From Caldalkalibacillus salinus (GTDB lineage: Bacteria > Bacillota > Bacilli > Caldalkalibacillales > JCM-10596): a DNA stretch of 64,000 nt. Location of the stretch: positions 42,965 through 106,964 of the forward strand of contig NZ_JAERVL010000027.1 of the NCBI RefSeq assembly GCF_016745835.1. Direction: 5' to 3'. The notes under the pieces are model-generated. The model saw only the letters and a list, made by a program, of their open reading frames with translations. It was not told the DNA's origin and did not search any database. Shown in pieces: positions 55,853-63,965 of the stretch. Numbering within the stretch: position 1 is the stretch's first letter; each line of letters opens with the position of its first letter. Made by a program: the position numbers and the translations under genes.

Positions 55853-57097
55853 TTACACACTTAAATTTTTACTTTCAGTGTAGTCTTCTTGATAAAGGGA
55901 CTTTTTATTTGGCTTGAATACTAAGTATGAAAAAATAACAGATAAAAGCAACATGACGAGTGCTAAAGTCACAATTGTGAGCCGTAATGATATCATATCA
56001 GCAATAAATCCGATGACTAGAATAAATAGAACTTGAACAGCACTTTGAATTAACTGATATATGCTTGTAACTCTTCCCATAATATCAACCGGGATATTAT
56101 TTTGATAAAAAGTCATGATACCTGCATTTAGGTATACATTAAAAAAACCTAATATGACAAACCCTACCACGATTGAAGTAAAAGACCACGAGAAAGCATA
56201 AATGACATAACCAGCAGTCATCATAGTGATGCCAATAACAATCATATACCTTAATGAAAATAGATTTGAAAAAACAGATAACAAAACGGCACCAACAACT
56301 GATCCAAGACCCGTTATACTTATCAACAAACTATACTCTAATTCAGAAAGACCGATTACTTGTTGAGTAAACACAACTTCTTGCGTATCCATGGCAAAGG
56401 AAAAAACCATCACCATATTAAAGGCGAGGTAAATATAAGATACGTATTTATTTTCTGACATGAATTTACTTACTTCAGTAAAATCACTTACTACTTGAGA
56501 TAAAGTTAATGTTGGTATTGTCTCTTTATCAATATTCTCTTTTTCTGGAAGAAACAATAATAAAATAGCTGATATTATAAAGAACACTGCATTAAGCCAT
56601 AAAGTTGTTTCAACAGATGCTAATAATATAAGTGTTCCTCCAATGGCAGGACCAATAATAAATGCTCCAGAATCAGCGAAAGAGCGGATTGAATTGAATC
56701 GCTTTCTTTTCTCTTTCGGTACGAGAATAGCAACGTACGTCATTGATGATGGATTAAAAAAGGACTTTGCTACACTTAATACAACTAGGATCCCATATAT
56801 TATGATCATGTTTGGAGCAAATGGGATTAAACTGATAAACACAGCTCTCATTATGTACGTGACGACCATCACTTTTCGCTTGCTACGATAATCAATAAAA
56901 CTTCCAGTCCAAAATTTGGTTACTATATTCGTTAATGGTCCGATAATCCAGAGTCCTGCAACAGCAGCAGCAGACCCCGTAAGCTGATATACAATAATAT
57001 TGATTGCAACTAAGTAAACAAAGTCACCGATACTAGAGAGTCCAATAGAAGATAGTAATATCGCAGGGTCTTTCCACCCCTTTAATTTTGTTTTCAT
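55853..57097 (-). CDS. Major facilitator superfamily transporter
   Basis: A 414-residue protein with about 12 membrane segments. The MFS loop signature between helices 2 and 3 is present as TGSFIDYRSKRKVMVVTYIM (D-x-x-x-R/K-R/K). The layout resembles drug exporters of the MefA/YfiS group. The exported compound cannot be told. An AAGGAGC site precedes the ATG. No regulator is next to it. Confidence 0.88.
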   Translation of the reverse strand: MKTKLKGWKDPAILLSSIGLSSIGDFVYLVAINIIVYQLTGSAAAVAGLWIIGPLTNIVTKFWTGSFIDYRSKRKVMVVTYIMRAVFISLIPFAPNMIIIYGILVVLSVAKSFFNPSSMTYVAILVPKEKRKRFNSIRSFADSGAFIIGPAIGGTLILLASVETTLWLNAVFFIISAILLLFLPEKENIDKETIPTLTLSQVVSDFTEVSKFMSENKYVSYIYLAFNMVMVFSFAMDTQEVVFTQQVIGLSELEYSLLISITGLGSVVGAVLLSVFSNLFSLRYMIVIGITMMTAGYVIYAFSWSFTSIVVGFVILGFFNVYLNAGIMTFYQNNIPVDIMGRVTSIYQLIQSAVQVLFILVIGFIADMISLRLTIVTLALVMLLLSVIFSYLVFKPNKKSLYQEDYTESKNLSV

Positions 57098-57191
57098 ATA
57101 AAGCTCCTTATGATGTGCGTGTCAGTACATTACTTTACTTCAATCATATTATGTTAGGTGATGTTACCCTTATGAACTATCATTATCTCTA

Positions 57192-57569
57192 TCACTCATC
57201 TTCATATATTACAGTCAGTCCACAAGACGGGCATTCTTTGTCATTGACAGATATTTCGAAGTTACATGCTGGGCAAAGTTCTGCCTCTGATTTCTCATTG
57301 TTTATTTCTTTTGACACTTCACTTTCGGCTTTTAGAATGTCACCAGGATTCTCTCCATCTATTTTTATTACCTGTAAATCCTCAGTTAAAAACCAATGAA
57401 TCTTCCCTTTAGAATCTGTAACAGCTGCTACTGGTATTTCACCCATGTCTTCATGTGGGAATAATGATCCTCCTAGTACACTTGGCCTAGTGGACTTGTG
57501 TGCACCGAATCCGGTTCCTATAAGCACATACTTCTTTTTATCTTTAGCGTGTAAAACTACTATAGCCAT
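57192..57569 (-). CDS. Hypothetical protein with C-terminal zinc ribbon
   Basis: A 125-residue soluble protein. The last ~30 residues contain CPAC and CPSC about 15 residues apart, a small zinc ribbon. The first ~80 residues (VVLHAKDKKKYVLIGTGFGA then AVTDSKGKIHWFL) form a beta-rich domain that I do not recognise. AGGAG precedes the ATG. It may belong to small Bacillus 'YhfH-like' zinc-ribbon proteins, but that is weak. Confidence 0.7.
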   Translation of the reverse strand: MAIVVLHAKDKKKYVLIGTGFGAHKSTRPSVLGGSLFPHEDMGEIPVAAVTDSKGKIHWFLTEDLQVIKIDGENPGDILKAESEVSKEINNEKSEAELCPACNFEISVNDKECPSCGLTVIYEDE

Positions 57570-57698
57570 TTATTTTTTCTCCTAAATTAGATTTTTTAAT
57601 TCCTCTTCAATTTCTATTACATTTTGCTAAGTCATAGCACCTAACGTTTCTCGCAGATTTTATCTTTATAGCGTTTTATAACATAATCCAATTCGGAC

Positions 57699-58229
57699 TC
57701 AACTATTCCCATCTGTAGACTTTTGCACCTCATACTCGAGGAGCACTATTCCGCTGGGATAAGTGCGTTGCCCGATGAATGTCAAACGACGACGTACCCC
57801 GTGAGAAGGAAGCAGTGGAACCCCACCACCCAAAAGGATGGGGATGATGGCTGGTTCGACCGTATCGACTAGATTACACGAGAGAAGCTGGGAGAAAAGA
57901 TCTCCTCCGCCATAAAGCCAGATATCTCGACCAGGTTGTGCACGAAGTTCGCGTACTCTCGCTTCAAGCCCTATACTCACGACCTCAATGTCAGGGTGAT
58001 CTTCTTGCCGAAGTGATCGCGAGGCAACGATTACTTGCTTTCCGGGAAAACTTTCACCCATGGAATGTACGATCTCATACGTCCGACGCCCCATAAGAAG
58101 TGTGTCGAATTGTGCATGAAGGGCTTCAAAATCAAACGTGGGCTCTGGCGTGATCCAGTCGAACTCACCTCTGGACCCTGCGATGAAGCCATCCAGGCTA
58201 CATGCAACTTGGTATCGCAACTGTCTCAT
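57699..58229 (-). CDS. Dihydrofolate reductase/RibD C-terminal family protein
   Basis: A 177-residue protein beginning MRQLRYQVACSLDGFIAG, the standard opening of YyaP/YwjB-type DHFR-like reductases. Further signatures are TLLMGRRTYEIVHSMG, VIVASRSL and DIWLYGGGDLFSQLL (nucleotide binding). It is probably an NADPH-dependent reductase of unknown substrate. The ATG at 58229 follows GAGGAG by 8 nt. By eye the gene is clearly more GC-rich than its neighbours, so it may come from a different donor. Confidence 0.87.
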   Translation of the reverse strand: MRQLRYQVACSLDGFIAGSRGEFDWITPEPTFDFEALHAQFDTLLMGRRTYEIVHSMGESFPGKQVIVASRSLRQEDHPDIEVVSIGLEARVRELRAQPGRDIWLYGGGDLFSQLLSCNLVDTVEPAIIPILLGGGVPLLPSHGVRRRLTFIGQRTYPSGIVLLEYEVQKSTDGNS

Positions 58230-58315
58230 CCAATCATCTCCTCTCGTCGTCCCTCTGTTTAGAAGTTCCCATGGACGGCAACCTCTTCCTTGTTCAATCA
58301 ATGCTATCCGTTTAC

Positions 58316-58843
58316 TTAAGAATTCTCCACTATCTTTCCTTCCTCATCAAGAAATAATAACTCGTTTTCCTTAAGATCTTCTGGACTAACATTATGAAAT
58401 AACCAGACTACTATGTCTTCTTCCAACGGTATCAGTTCCGCTTCATGAATGCCTAATCTTACTTTCGCAACTTCTGATTGAGCTAATCCTATATCATACT
58501 CTCCGCCAATGCCTGAAGAATCTCCTGTATCAAATGCATTAATATGACCTACACCACGCATATCAACAAATATCCAACCATATTTATTTTTATTAAACCT
58601 GGCTAAAGCTATATAATCTTTGGGCTTGTCGATTTGGGTATAAAAAACGACAAAGGCCTTATTGTCATCTTCAAAGAATATTGTGTCGATCATATCGTTA
58701 ACTTCTAAAGTAGGTTCTTTTATATTTTTTAAAGCTTCCTGTGGAGTTGTAAAAGATTCGTTCTTTTTATCCAATTCAAGATAAATAAATATACCGGCCA
58801 TCACTAGAACAAGAATCGCAATACTAGGAATTAATCTCCTCAT
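58316..58843 (-). CDS. Membrane-anchored hypothetical protein, 175 aa
   Basis: One N-terminal membrane segment (IPSIAILVLVMAGIFIYLEL), then a soluble extracellular domain of about 150 residues, acidic and beta-rich. I do not recognise the family; similar small anchored proteins are common in Bacillus accessory regions. It overlaps the end of the upstream VOC gene by 20 nt. A truncated, frameshifted copy of its first ~15 codons occurs in the second VOC duplicate near 63193-63250. Confidence 0.75.
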   Translation of the reverse strand: MRRLIPSIAILVLVMAGIFIYLELDKKNESFTTPQEALKNIKEPTLEVNDMIDTIFFEDDNKAFVVFYTQIDKPKDYIALARFNKNKYGWIFVDMRGVGHINAFDTGDSSGIGGEYDIGLAQSEVAKVRLGIHEAELIPLEEDIVVWLFHNVSPEDLKENELLFLDEEGKIVENS

Positions 58844-59246
58844 TGTTTCCCCCTCGTTTTACAGGTTGAATGCATTCTACTCTGTTTCCAAAAGGATCTC
58901 TGAATTCAAATCTTTCGCATCCAGGAATAGGGACTGATGCTATTATTTCAATGCCATTATCGATCAATCTCTTCTCTATGAGATTGATATCCTCTACCTC
59001 ATAGGCTATATGTGCTTTGGTTTTAGTACGATCAACGTTATCTTCTGTACCAATATGTAATTGTTTATTTCCAACTTCAACCCAAAAGCCACCTCTACCC
59101 TTTAAGGATTCCGGTTTAGATATTTCCTTTAACTTCAATACCTCACAATAAAAATGCCGCGCTTTATGTTCCTGTTCTTTTGGGATAGTAATTTGAGCGT
59201 GGTGTATTCCGACTATCATCCAAATATACCCCCTTCAAAATACGGT
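58790..59246. repeat. Segmental duplication, copy 1 (VOC gene)
   Basis: About 457 bp repeated in the same orientation at 63193-63655. Over 58861-59219 I count a single base difference from the partner copy. Outside that core the flanks carry several substitutions and indels. Confidence 0.92.
58824..59219 (-). CDS. VOC family protein, duplicate copy 1
   Basis: A 131-residue protein opening MIVGIHHAQITIPKEQEHKA with RHFYCEVLKLKEI, then HIAYEVEDINLIEKRLID and FEFRDPFGNRVECIQPV. This is the glyoxalase/bleomycin-resistance fold with one His and one Glu ligand in each module. It is almost identical to the gene at 63240-63629; the C-terminus differs (Cys for Trp and a different tail after a frameshifted end). 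AAGGGGG lies 9 nt before the ATG. The stop overlaps the next gene. Confidence 0.9.
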   Translation of the reverse strand: MIVGIHHAQITIPKEQEHKARHFYCEVLKLKEISKPESLKGRGGFWVEVGNKQLHIGTEDNVDRTKTKAHIAYEVEDINLIEKRLIDNGIEIIASVPIPGCERFEFRDPFGNRVECIQPVKRGGNNEEINS

Positions 59247-59270
59247 TTTAATAAAAAGCTCTGTTCTTTT

Positions 59271-59412
59271 AGATAACGCTTTCGTATATACGACGCCCAT
59301 GAGCTTACAGGTGGAGCCTAGAAATGCTTTCTTGGTGAAGGCGAAGCGATTCGGTTGGCGAATGGATGTGATGAGTTAATACTTCATTGCCCTACTCTAA
59401 GGAGACCAAGGC
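59271..59412. repeat. Intergenic repeat element, copy A
   Basis: Aligns with 62005-62136. On the minus strand both read TTGGTCTC, a TTAGAGT block, GAAGTATTA, CACATCC, TTCGC, AACCGA and TCG in the same order. Over the first 75 bp identity is about 80% by eye. Both then share CCTGTAA and GTTATCT with an indel between them. It follows the remnant acetyltransferase and precedes a VOC gene. Confidence 0.65.
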
Positions 59413-59538
59413 CCTTTAATAATTCCATAATATATTAGATCTTCATATCGATTTTCCGTCATGACATGATCTCTTAAGACTCCTTCTTTGCTCATGCCTA
59501 ATTTCTGTATAATCTGCCAGAAGCCATTTCGCGTAATA
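59397..59538 (-). pseudogene. C-terminal remnant of a GNAT (RimJ/RimL-like) acetyltransferase
   Basis: The frame reads GFWQIIQKLGMSKEGVLRDH then VMTENRYEDLIYYGII and ends GPWSP-stop. This is the standard C-terminal third of RimJ/RimL-type acetyltransferases (KLGM-x-x-EG-x-LR). The N-terminal two thirds are absent: the neighbouring serine-hydrolase gene begins only 25 nt upstream. It is a truncated remnant. Confidence 0.75.
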
Positions 59539-59562
59539 CATTCGTTTTTTCACAAACGTAAA

Positions 59563-60579
59563 CTAAATTTCTTCTTCAATTTCTTTCATAATTTGATGTA
59601 CTCCCTTTGATTTATTAGAACATATAACAGTTTTAATTGAGGTCTTAGGATAAAAAGCAGAATGAAAACTAACTCCTGGATCATAGCCCATAATATAATA
59701 TTTGAAAATTTCATCTTCATTCTTTTCAATCCACACTCCATAACCATAAAAGCTATTTTTATCATGCGTTCGAATATATGGAGTTAGTAACATACGAGTA
59801 TATTCTTCACTAAGTAATCGATTATTTACGAGCGAATCCCACAAATTTGCCATATCGTTCACGGTTACAAACGCCCCACCATCTGAACCACCTTTAACAG
59901 GCAATGAGTATATATTCGTCTTCCAAGTACCATTCGGAAAGTCAATATAACCAAGTGCTGTACTATTGGGAAGTGAATCAAATTCAAAATAGCCCGAGTT
60001 TACCATACTTGCTTTTTTAAAGATATTTTCTTCAATATAATCAGTGAATGTAAGCTGACTTGCTTGCTCTACAATTAGCCCAAGTAAAATATATCCAGCA
60101 TTGTTATAATGAAATCTTTCGCCTGCTTTAAATTTCATTGGTTGGTTCTGAAATAATGGTAAGAGATCTTCTAAGGTTCTTATACGGTACATCGGGTTCT
60201 TAATCCACAATTGCTCAAAATCATCCATAGTTTCCTCATCAAAATAATCAGGTATCCCAGACGTATGTGTTAAAAGATGATGAATCGTTATATCTTTATC
60301 AAAATTCGGAAAAGAAAAATTCAGGGAATCTTCTAACTTTGTTTCAAAAGAAAGTTTTCCTTCCTCTACAAGCTGACAAATGGCTATAGATGTAAACAGC
60401 TTGCAACCCGATGCTATTCCATATCTTGTAATGGTACTATTTTCAATTCTTTCAGAACGATTAGCATAACCGTAGCTTACCTCTGTCAAAACTTCATTGC
60501 CTTCTTCAACCAGTACGCTTCCAGAGAATTTATTCTGATCCTGAATATAGGCAATACGATCTAAAATGTTAGTTTTCAC
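59563..60579 (-). CDS. Serine hydrolase, beta-lactamase/PBP-like
   Basis: A 338-residue protein of the class C beta-lactamase/esterase family. The catalytic SxxK is Ser57-Gly-Cys-Lys60 (ASGCKLFTS), the YxN motif is FHYNNAGYI, and HHLLTHTSGIPDYF is the typical substrate-side loop. No signal peptide is seen, so it is probably a cytoplasmic esterase or peptidase rather than a beta-lactamase. The start is a GTG (60579) with GGAGGGG upstream. Confidence 0.88.
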   Translation of the reverse strand: MKTNILDRIAYIQDQNKFSGSVLVEEGNEVLTEVSYGYANRSERIENSTITRYGIASGCKLFTSIAICQLVEEGKLSFETKLEDSLNFSFPNFDKDITIHHLLTHTSGIPDYFDEETMDDFEQLWIKNPMYRIRTLEDLLPLFQNQPMKFKAGERFHYNNAGYILLGLIVEQASQLTFTDYIEENIFKKASMVNSGYFEFDSLPNSTALGYIDFPNGTWKTNIYSLPVKGGSDGGAFVTVNDMANLWDSLVNNRLLSEEYTRMLLTPYIRTHDKNSFYGYGVWIEKNEDEIFKYYIMGYDPGVSFHSAFYPKTSIKTVICSNKSKGVHQIMKEIEEEI

Positions 60580-60731
60580 AATAACCCCTCCAAAGTTTTA
60601 TTTCTTCAATAAATCTGCTCCGATGGATTAACAGCCATTTTTAAGACATCTCAGATGGCGGGATTGGACGGCCGCACCTTAGCTTCTAATTAATACCTTT
60701 GTATATACAACCATCTTCTTAAAATCTAGAA

Positions 60732-61079
60732 TTAATTGGTTTTTTCAATAAAATCAGTGCCAATAATGCCATCAAAACAGTAAGTTTCTCGGGCGATTCC
60801 TAACTGTATCAAAAAATTATCCAACAAGTACGAATATATCTCAAGATTCGACACGGGTTGCTCATAGCATAATTCACTCTCCCCACCAACACCATACATC
60901 CTTCTTGCTTTCCCATAAGTCGGATCAATACTTAAGCCTATCTCTTGAACTAGATCAGTATCAAATATGGTATTGGAAGAACCTGTATCAATTAAAACTT
61001 GCTTTAAAGTCATCATTTTGTCGTTATACTTCAGTTTAACCGAAATGATAGGTAGTCCGTTTTCAATATTAATTTTCAC
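60732..61079 (-). CDS. Retropepsin-like aspartyl protease
   Basis: A 115-residue protein with the catalytic motif LIDTGSSNTIF (Asp31) and the second-half FDGIIGTDFI. It is the size of a single retropepsin subunit that would act as a dimer. It starts at a GTG overlapping the stop of the gene upstream (GTGA). In bacilli such proteins are often paired with a small protein encoded just before them. Here that partner is frameshifted. The substrate is unknown. Confidence 0.88.
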   Translation of the reverse strand: MKINIENGLPIISVKLKYNDKMMTLKQVLIDTGSSNTIFDTDLVQEIGLSIDPTYGKARRMYGVGGESELCYEQPVSNLEIYSYLLDNFLIQLGIARETYCFDGIIGTDFIEKTN

Positions 61080-61343
61080 TGATACCTCCTGCTCCTAACC
61101 CCGGTAAACTGTTCTTCAATAACTTCGATATCCTTGTTACAAGTATGGAAAATATACAATTCTCGACTTCGATCCTTCAAATGTAATATATTTGTAACCT
61201 TAACATGCTTCAACAGAATTATTGAACTCCGAAATGACTGACATTCCTTCAATTTCACGTCGGTTGTCTTTAGATTCATCCTTTAAAGCTTCTACGAGGA
61301 CCCAACTGTCTGGATATTGATTTCTTATCTCTTCCCATTTCAT
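61076..61343 (-). pseudogene. Frameshifted small gene paired with the retropepsin
   Basis: An ATG at 61343 behind AAGGGGGG begins MKWEEIRNQYPDSWVLVEAL and continues to EFNNSVEAC, where a stop interrupts. The next frame continues directly with KDRSRELYIFHTCNKDIEVI and ends GVRSRRYQ. The two halves join at about GAAGCATGTTAAGG (61195-61215) as one protein of about 88 residues. A single-base change would restore it. Either the gene is broken or a recoding site is used. It overlaps the retropepsin start. Confidence 0.8.
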
Positions 61344-61421
61344 ATCGAATCCCCCCTTGTATAGACGAGGTCCTGGTCACTCGATGCGTAAACTTGGTGT
61401 TGTCTAGATGTAGACCAATAA

Positions 61422-61955
61422 TCATTTATGATTTAAAACCTGCTTTACTCTAGGATGAACGAACCAAACTCCTATCGGATAAAACCATATTAATAGTAAT
61501 GTTTTAATATACTCTCTAAAACTTACATTCCTATTTTTTTCTAACATAACTAAGGACTTAGAAAGAAAGTATAGTCCATAAGCTATTGCGTACATTGAAT
61601 AAAGATGAATCAAAATAAAAACAATGTTTTCTAGTAAGTTAATTCCAAATAATTGAAATAAAATGCTTACTACCATATAAATGCCAGCTAATAAAATGTT
61701 AATTAAAAAATATGTTACGCTAGGCTTCTTTTCGATCTCATTCTCCTTATCGAAAAGAATGGCTAAGGATATGAACCATAAAAGCATAATTATGCCATTA
61801 ACCATTATCACTATGTTAGTAAACAAGAAAATAGTATCTGTAGCTAATGGTAGGAAAAATGATAGATATATAAATGCAATTGGAAAAGATAGTAACATAA
61901 ACAATTGCCATGTTTTTAATGTTGATATAACGTTCAAACTCTCCACCTTCTTCAT
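61422..61955 (-). CDS. Hypothetical four-helix membrane protein
   Basis: A 177-residue protein with about four membrane segments and a basic C-terminus (IWFYPIGVWFVHPRVKQVLN). No family is recognised; the final IGVWFVHPRV motif is typical of small Bacillus membrane proteins of unknown role. The ATG at 61955 has no good ribosome site; the TTG at 61937 (AAGGTG 6 nt upstream) is an alternative. It lies beside intergenic repeat copy B. Confidence 0.7.
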   Translation of the reverse strand: MKKVESLNVISTLKTWQLFMLLSFPIAFIYLSFFLPLATDTIFLFTNIVIMVNGIIMLLWFISLAILFDKENEIEKKPSVTYFLINILLAGIYMVVSILFQLFGINLLENIVFILIHLYSMYAIAYGLYFLSKSLVMLEKNRNVSFREYIKTLLLIWFYPIGVWFVHPRVKQVLNHK

Positions 61956-62004
61956 ATTTTTTTCTTTTTAAATTCTCGGGTAACACGATAAGTATATCGG
62001 TTTC

Positions 62005-62136
62005 AGATAACATTACGCATTACAGGCGTAGGCTGAGCTTAGTATTCGCACTTAGCGATAAGCCAAGCCGACTCGGTTAGCGAAGGGATGTGTCGAGTAA
62101 TACTTCTCTGTCCACTCTAAGAGACCAAGAACGCTT
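62005..62136. repeat. Intergenic repeat element, copy B
   Basis: Partner of copy A (59271-59412), in the same orientation, with an indel of about 17 bp. It lies between the zinc-finger protein gene and the four-helix membrane protein gene, again between two minus-strand genes. No open frame is seen in it. Confidence 0.65.
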
Positions 62137-62173
62137 GCCGCCCGATTCGTAGATATAGTGTTAACTGACGTTA

Positions 62174-63172
62174 TTAATTATTGATCCCTAGAATGTCATT
62201 CCAATTTTCTTTTATCACCATAATATCTCTTCTAACTCTATGAACGTTATCTATTAATAAGTATTGATCCAATACGGACTCCATTTCATTAACAGAAGCG
62301 TACCTTTCTAATTTTGGAGAAAACTTTCTTAAGTAAGGATCATTTGGTTTACCTATACACTTAACCAATGTATCTAGTGCAACTAAACTCATTGGTCTAC
62401 CAAGTGATAACCAATGTGCAAGTTTATGCCATGTTGGCCTAGAAAGTGCAGCTAATCGCCCCCAAGCCTCATTTACAGGTGATGTTACTTTATCTTCCAT
62501 CCAGTCTAATACTAAAGGTGACCTAAACTTGTGCAAACAGCCAAAGGCGGCATGAGGCAATTTTTGCGGAGATATATTCTGTAAATGATGTTTTACATTC
62601 TTAAAGCCTTCAACAAATGGTAACGAAACAGCACTTGCCATTGCTAGGTCTAGTAAGTTATTTTCAATGGTTAAACGTTCTTCCCATAATCTACGTATCC
62701 ATTTCTCAGCAACCGTTGTTAGGACCTTCTCAACGATTTGTAAGATTCTACTTCTAATCTCAACATTGTTAGTCAATGCATATCTGCTTTTTACTTGATC
62801 ATATACCATTTGTTTATCATGACTATTCAAAACTTTAATAGTATCATCATTTAACCACCAACTCGTCATACTATAATCCAATAGCTTGTCTAAATCATTC
62901 GCTACATCGTTTAATTCTGGAGCAAGATGTTCATCGTTTATTATGACATCTTCTTCTGGTTGAGTAGCAGTGCCATCTTCATCATAAAAATCGTCATGTA
63001 AATAAAATTTATTAGAGCTATGTATAACAGCAAGATTATACCATTCGATAGGTCTTAACGCTCGCTTGGTTAAACGATCATAACACCCATTACATAGCTC
63101 GTAAGGTTGATTATCTTGTTCATTCTCTTCTACGACTTGAACATTGTTTAGCTTACATGCTTGGCAGATCAT
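62174..63172 (-). CDS. Zinc-finger plus HEAT-like helical protein, 332 aa
   Basis: The N-terminus has MICQACKLNNVQVVEENEQD and a second CNGCYDRLTKR, giving a CxxC...CxxC zinc knuckle. The rest is helical with repeated ~35-residue units (LVALDTLVKCIGKPNDPYLR, LPHAAFGCLHKF), like HEAT repeats. I do not know a function. The GAGGTG ribosome site supports the start. It could be a scaffold protein; similar HEAT-repeat proteins occur in accessory regions. Confidence 0.72.
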   Translation of the reverse strand: MICQACKLNNVQVVEENEQDNQPYELCNGCYDRLTKRALRPIEWYNLAVIHSSNKFYLHDDFYDEDGTATQPEEDVIINDEHLAPELNDVANDLDKLLDYSMTSWWLNDDTIKVLNSHDKQMVYDQVKSRYALTNNVEIRSRILQIVEKVLTTVAEKWIRRLWEERLTIENNLLDLAMASAVSLPFVEGFKNVKHHLQNISPQKLPHAAFGCLHKFRSPLVLDWMEDKVTSPVNEAWGRLAALSRPTWHKLAHWLSLGRPMSLVALDTLVKCIGKPNDPYLRKFSPKLERYASVNEMESVLDQYLLIDNVHRVRRDIMVIKENWNDILGINN

Positions 63173-63192
63173 TATCTCACCTCTGTTTTCCG

Positions 63193-63655
63193 TATAAAGA
63201 TACCGGTCATCACTACAATCAGAATTGTAATACTAGGAATTAAATCTCCTCATTGTCTCCCACTTCGTTTACAGGTTGAATCCATTCTACTCTGTTTCCA
63301 AAAGGATCTCTGAATTCAAATCTTTCGCATCCAGGAATAGGGACTGATGCTATTATTTCAATGCCATTATCGATCAATCTCTTCTCTATGAGATTGATAT
63401 CCTCTACCTCATAGGCTATATGTGCTTTGGTTTTAGTACGATCAACGTTATCTTCTGTACCAATATGTAATTGTTTATTTCCAACTTCAACCCAAAAGCC
63501 ACCTCTACCCTTTAAGGATTCCGGTTTAGATATTTCCTTTAACTTCAATACCTCACAATAAAAATGCCGCGCTTTATGTTCCTGTTCTTTTGGGATAGTA
63601 ATTTGAGCGTGGTGTATTCCGACTATCATACAAATATACCCCTTCAAAATACGGT
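63193..63655. repeat. Segmental duplication, copy 2 (VOC gene plus fragment)
   Basis: The second copy of 58790-59246. At its left end it carries the first ~15 codons of the 175-aa membrane protein gene, with one added base that shifts the frame (MRRFNS then stop). That places the event after the arrangement at 58.3-59.2 kb existed. Confidence 0.9.
63240..63629 (-). CDS. VOC family protein, duplicate copy 2
   Basis: About 129 residues, the same as copy 1 except VEWIQPVNEV in place of VECIQPVKRG near the C-terminus. The ATG at 63629 has AAGGGG 9 nt upstream and matches the start of copy 1; an upstream in-frame codon at 63647 has no support. Both copies keep a full reading frame, so both may be functional. 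Confidence 0.9.
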   Translation of the reverse strand: MIVGIHHAQITIPKEQEHKARHFYCEVLKLKEISKPESLKGRGGFWVEVGNKQLHIGTEDNVDRTKTKAHIAYEVEDINLIEKRLIDNGIEIIASVPIPGCERFEFRDPFGNRVEWIQPVNEVGDNEEI

Positions 63656-63674
63656 CGTTTAATGCTCACTTACT

Positions 63675-63965
63675 TTAATATAAATACCTCATTGGAACAT
63701 GGTGTTTTGGTTGTATTTGTTCTTTTCTAACCCCTTTTTCTCTGCCTTCTCTGGTAACATACCAAGAGAGTTGTTTAATCTTTCCGTCTCGTTCGAGATA
63801 AAAATAACCTATCAATGGTTCATCTTCAAATCTTACATGCACACCGAAATTTGGAAGTTTGCCAAATTGCCCTGTTATTTCAATTATTTCATTTTCGACA
63901 TAGCCTTGATTAATCAGGTGTTCTAGTACTTTGTTTTCTAATATGTTTTTTTTAATTTCTATCAC
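63675..63965 (-). CDS. DUF3139-like protein, probably N-terminally truncated
   Basis: A 96-residue reading frame. The segment KNILENKVLEHLINQGYVEN followed by FEDEPLIGYFYLERDGKI resembles Bacillus DUF3139 proteins, which normally begin with a signal or membrane segment. Here the frame starts at a GTG with no ribosome site. An in-frame stop lies about 30 nt upstream, after residues that look like the end of the missing segment (IDFYATLV). It may be a decaying gene or be completed in another frame beyond the window. Confidence 0.6.
   Translation of the reverse strand: MIEIKKNILENKVLEHLINQGYVENEIIEITGQFGKLPNFGVHVRFEDEPLIGYFYLERDGKIKQLSWYVTREGREKGVRKEQIQPKHHVPMRYLY

Noticed and set aside
61076..61279. 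67-residue gene starting MNLKTTDV
   Set aside because: Its N-terminal part is an out-of-frame reading of the true gene start at 61343; the real reading is a frameshifted gene.
59271..62136. Integron attC sites
   Set aside because: No RYYYAAC/GTTRRRY core pair at the ends and no integrase in the window; the repeat is kept as an unexplained element only.
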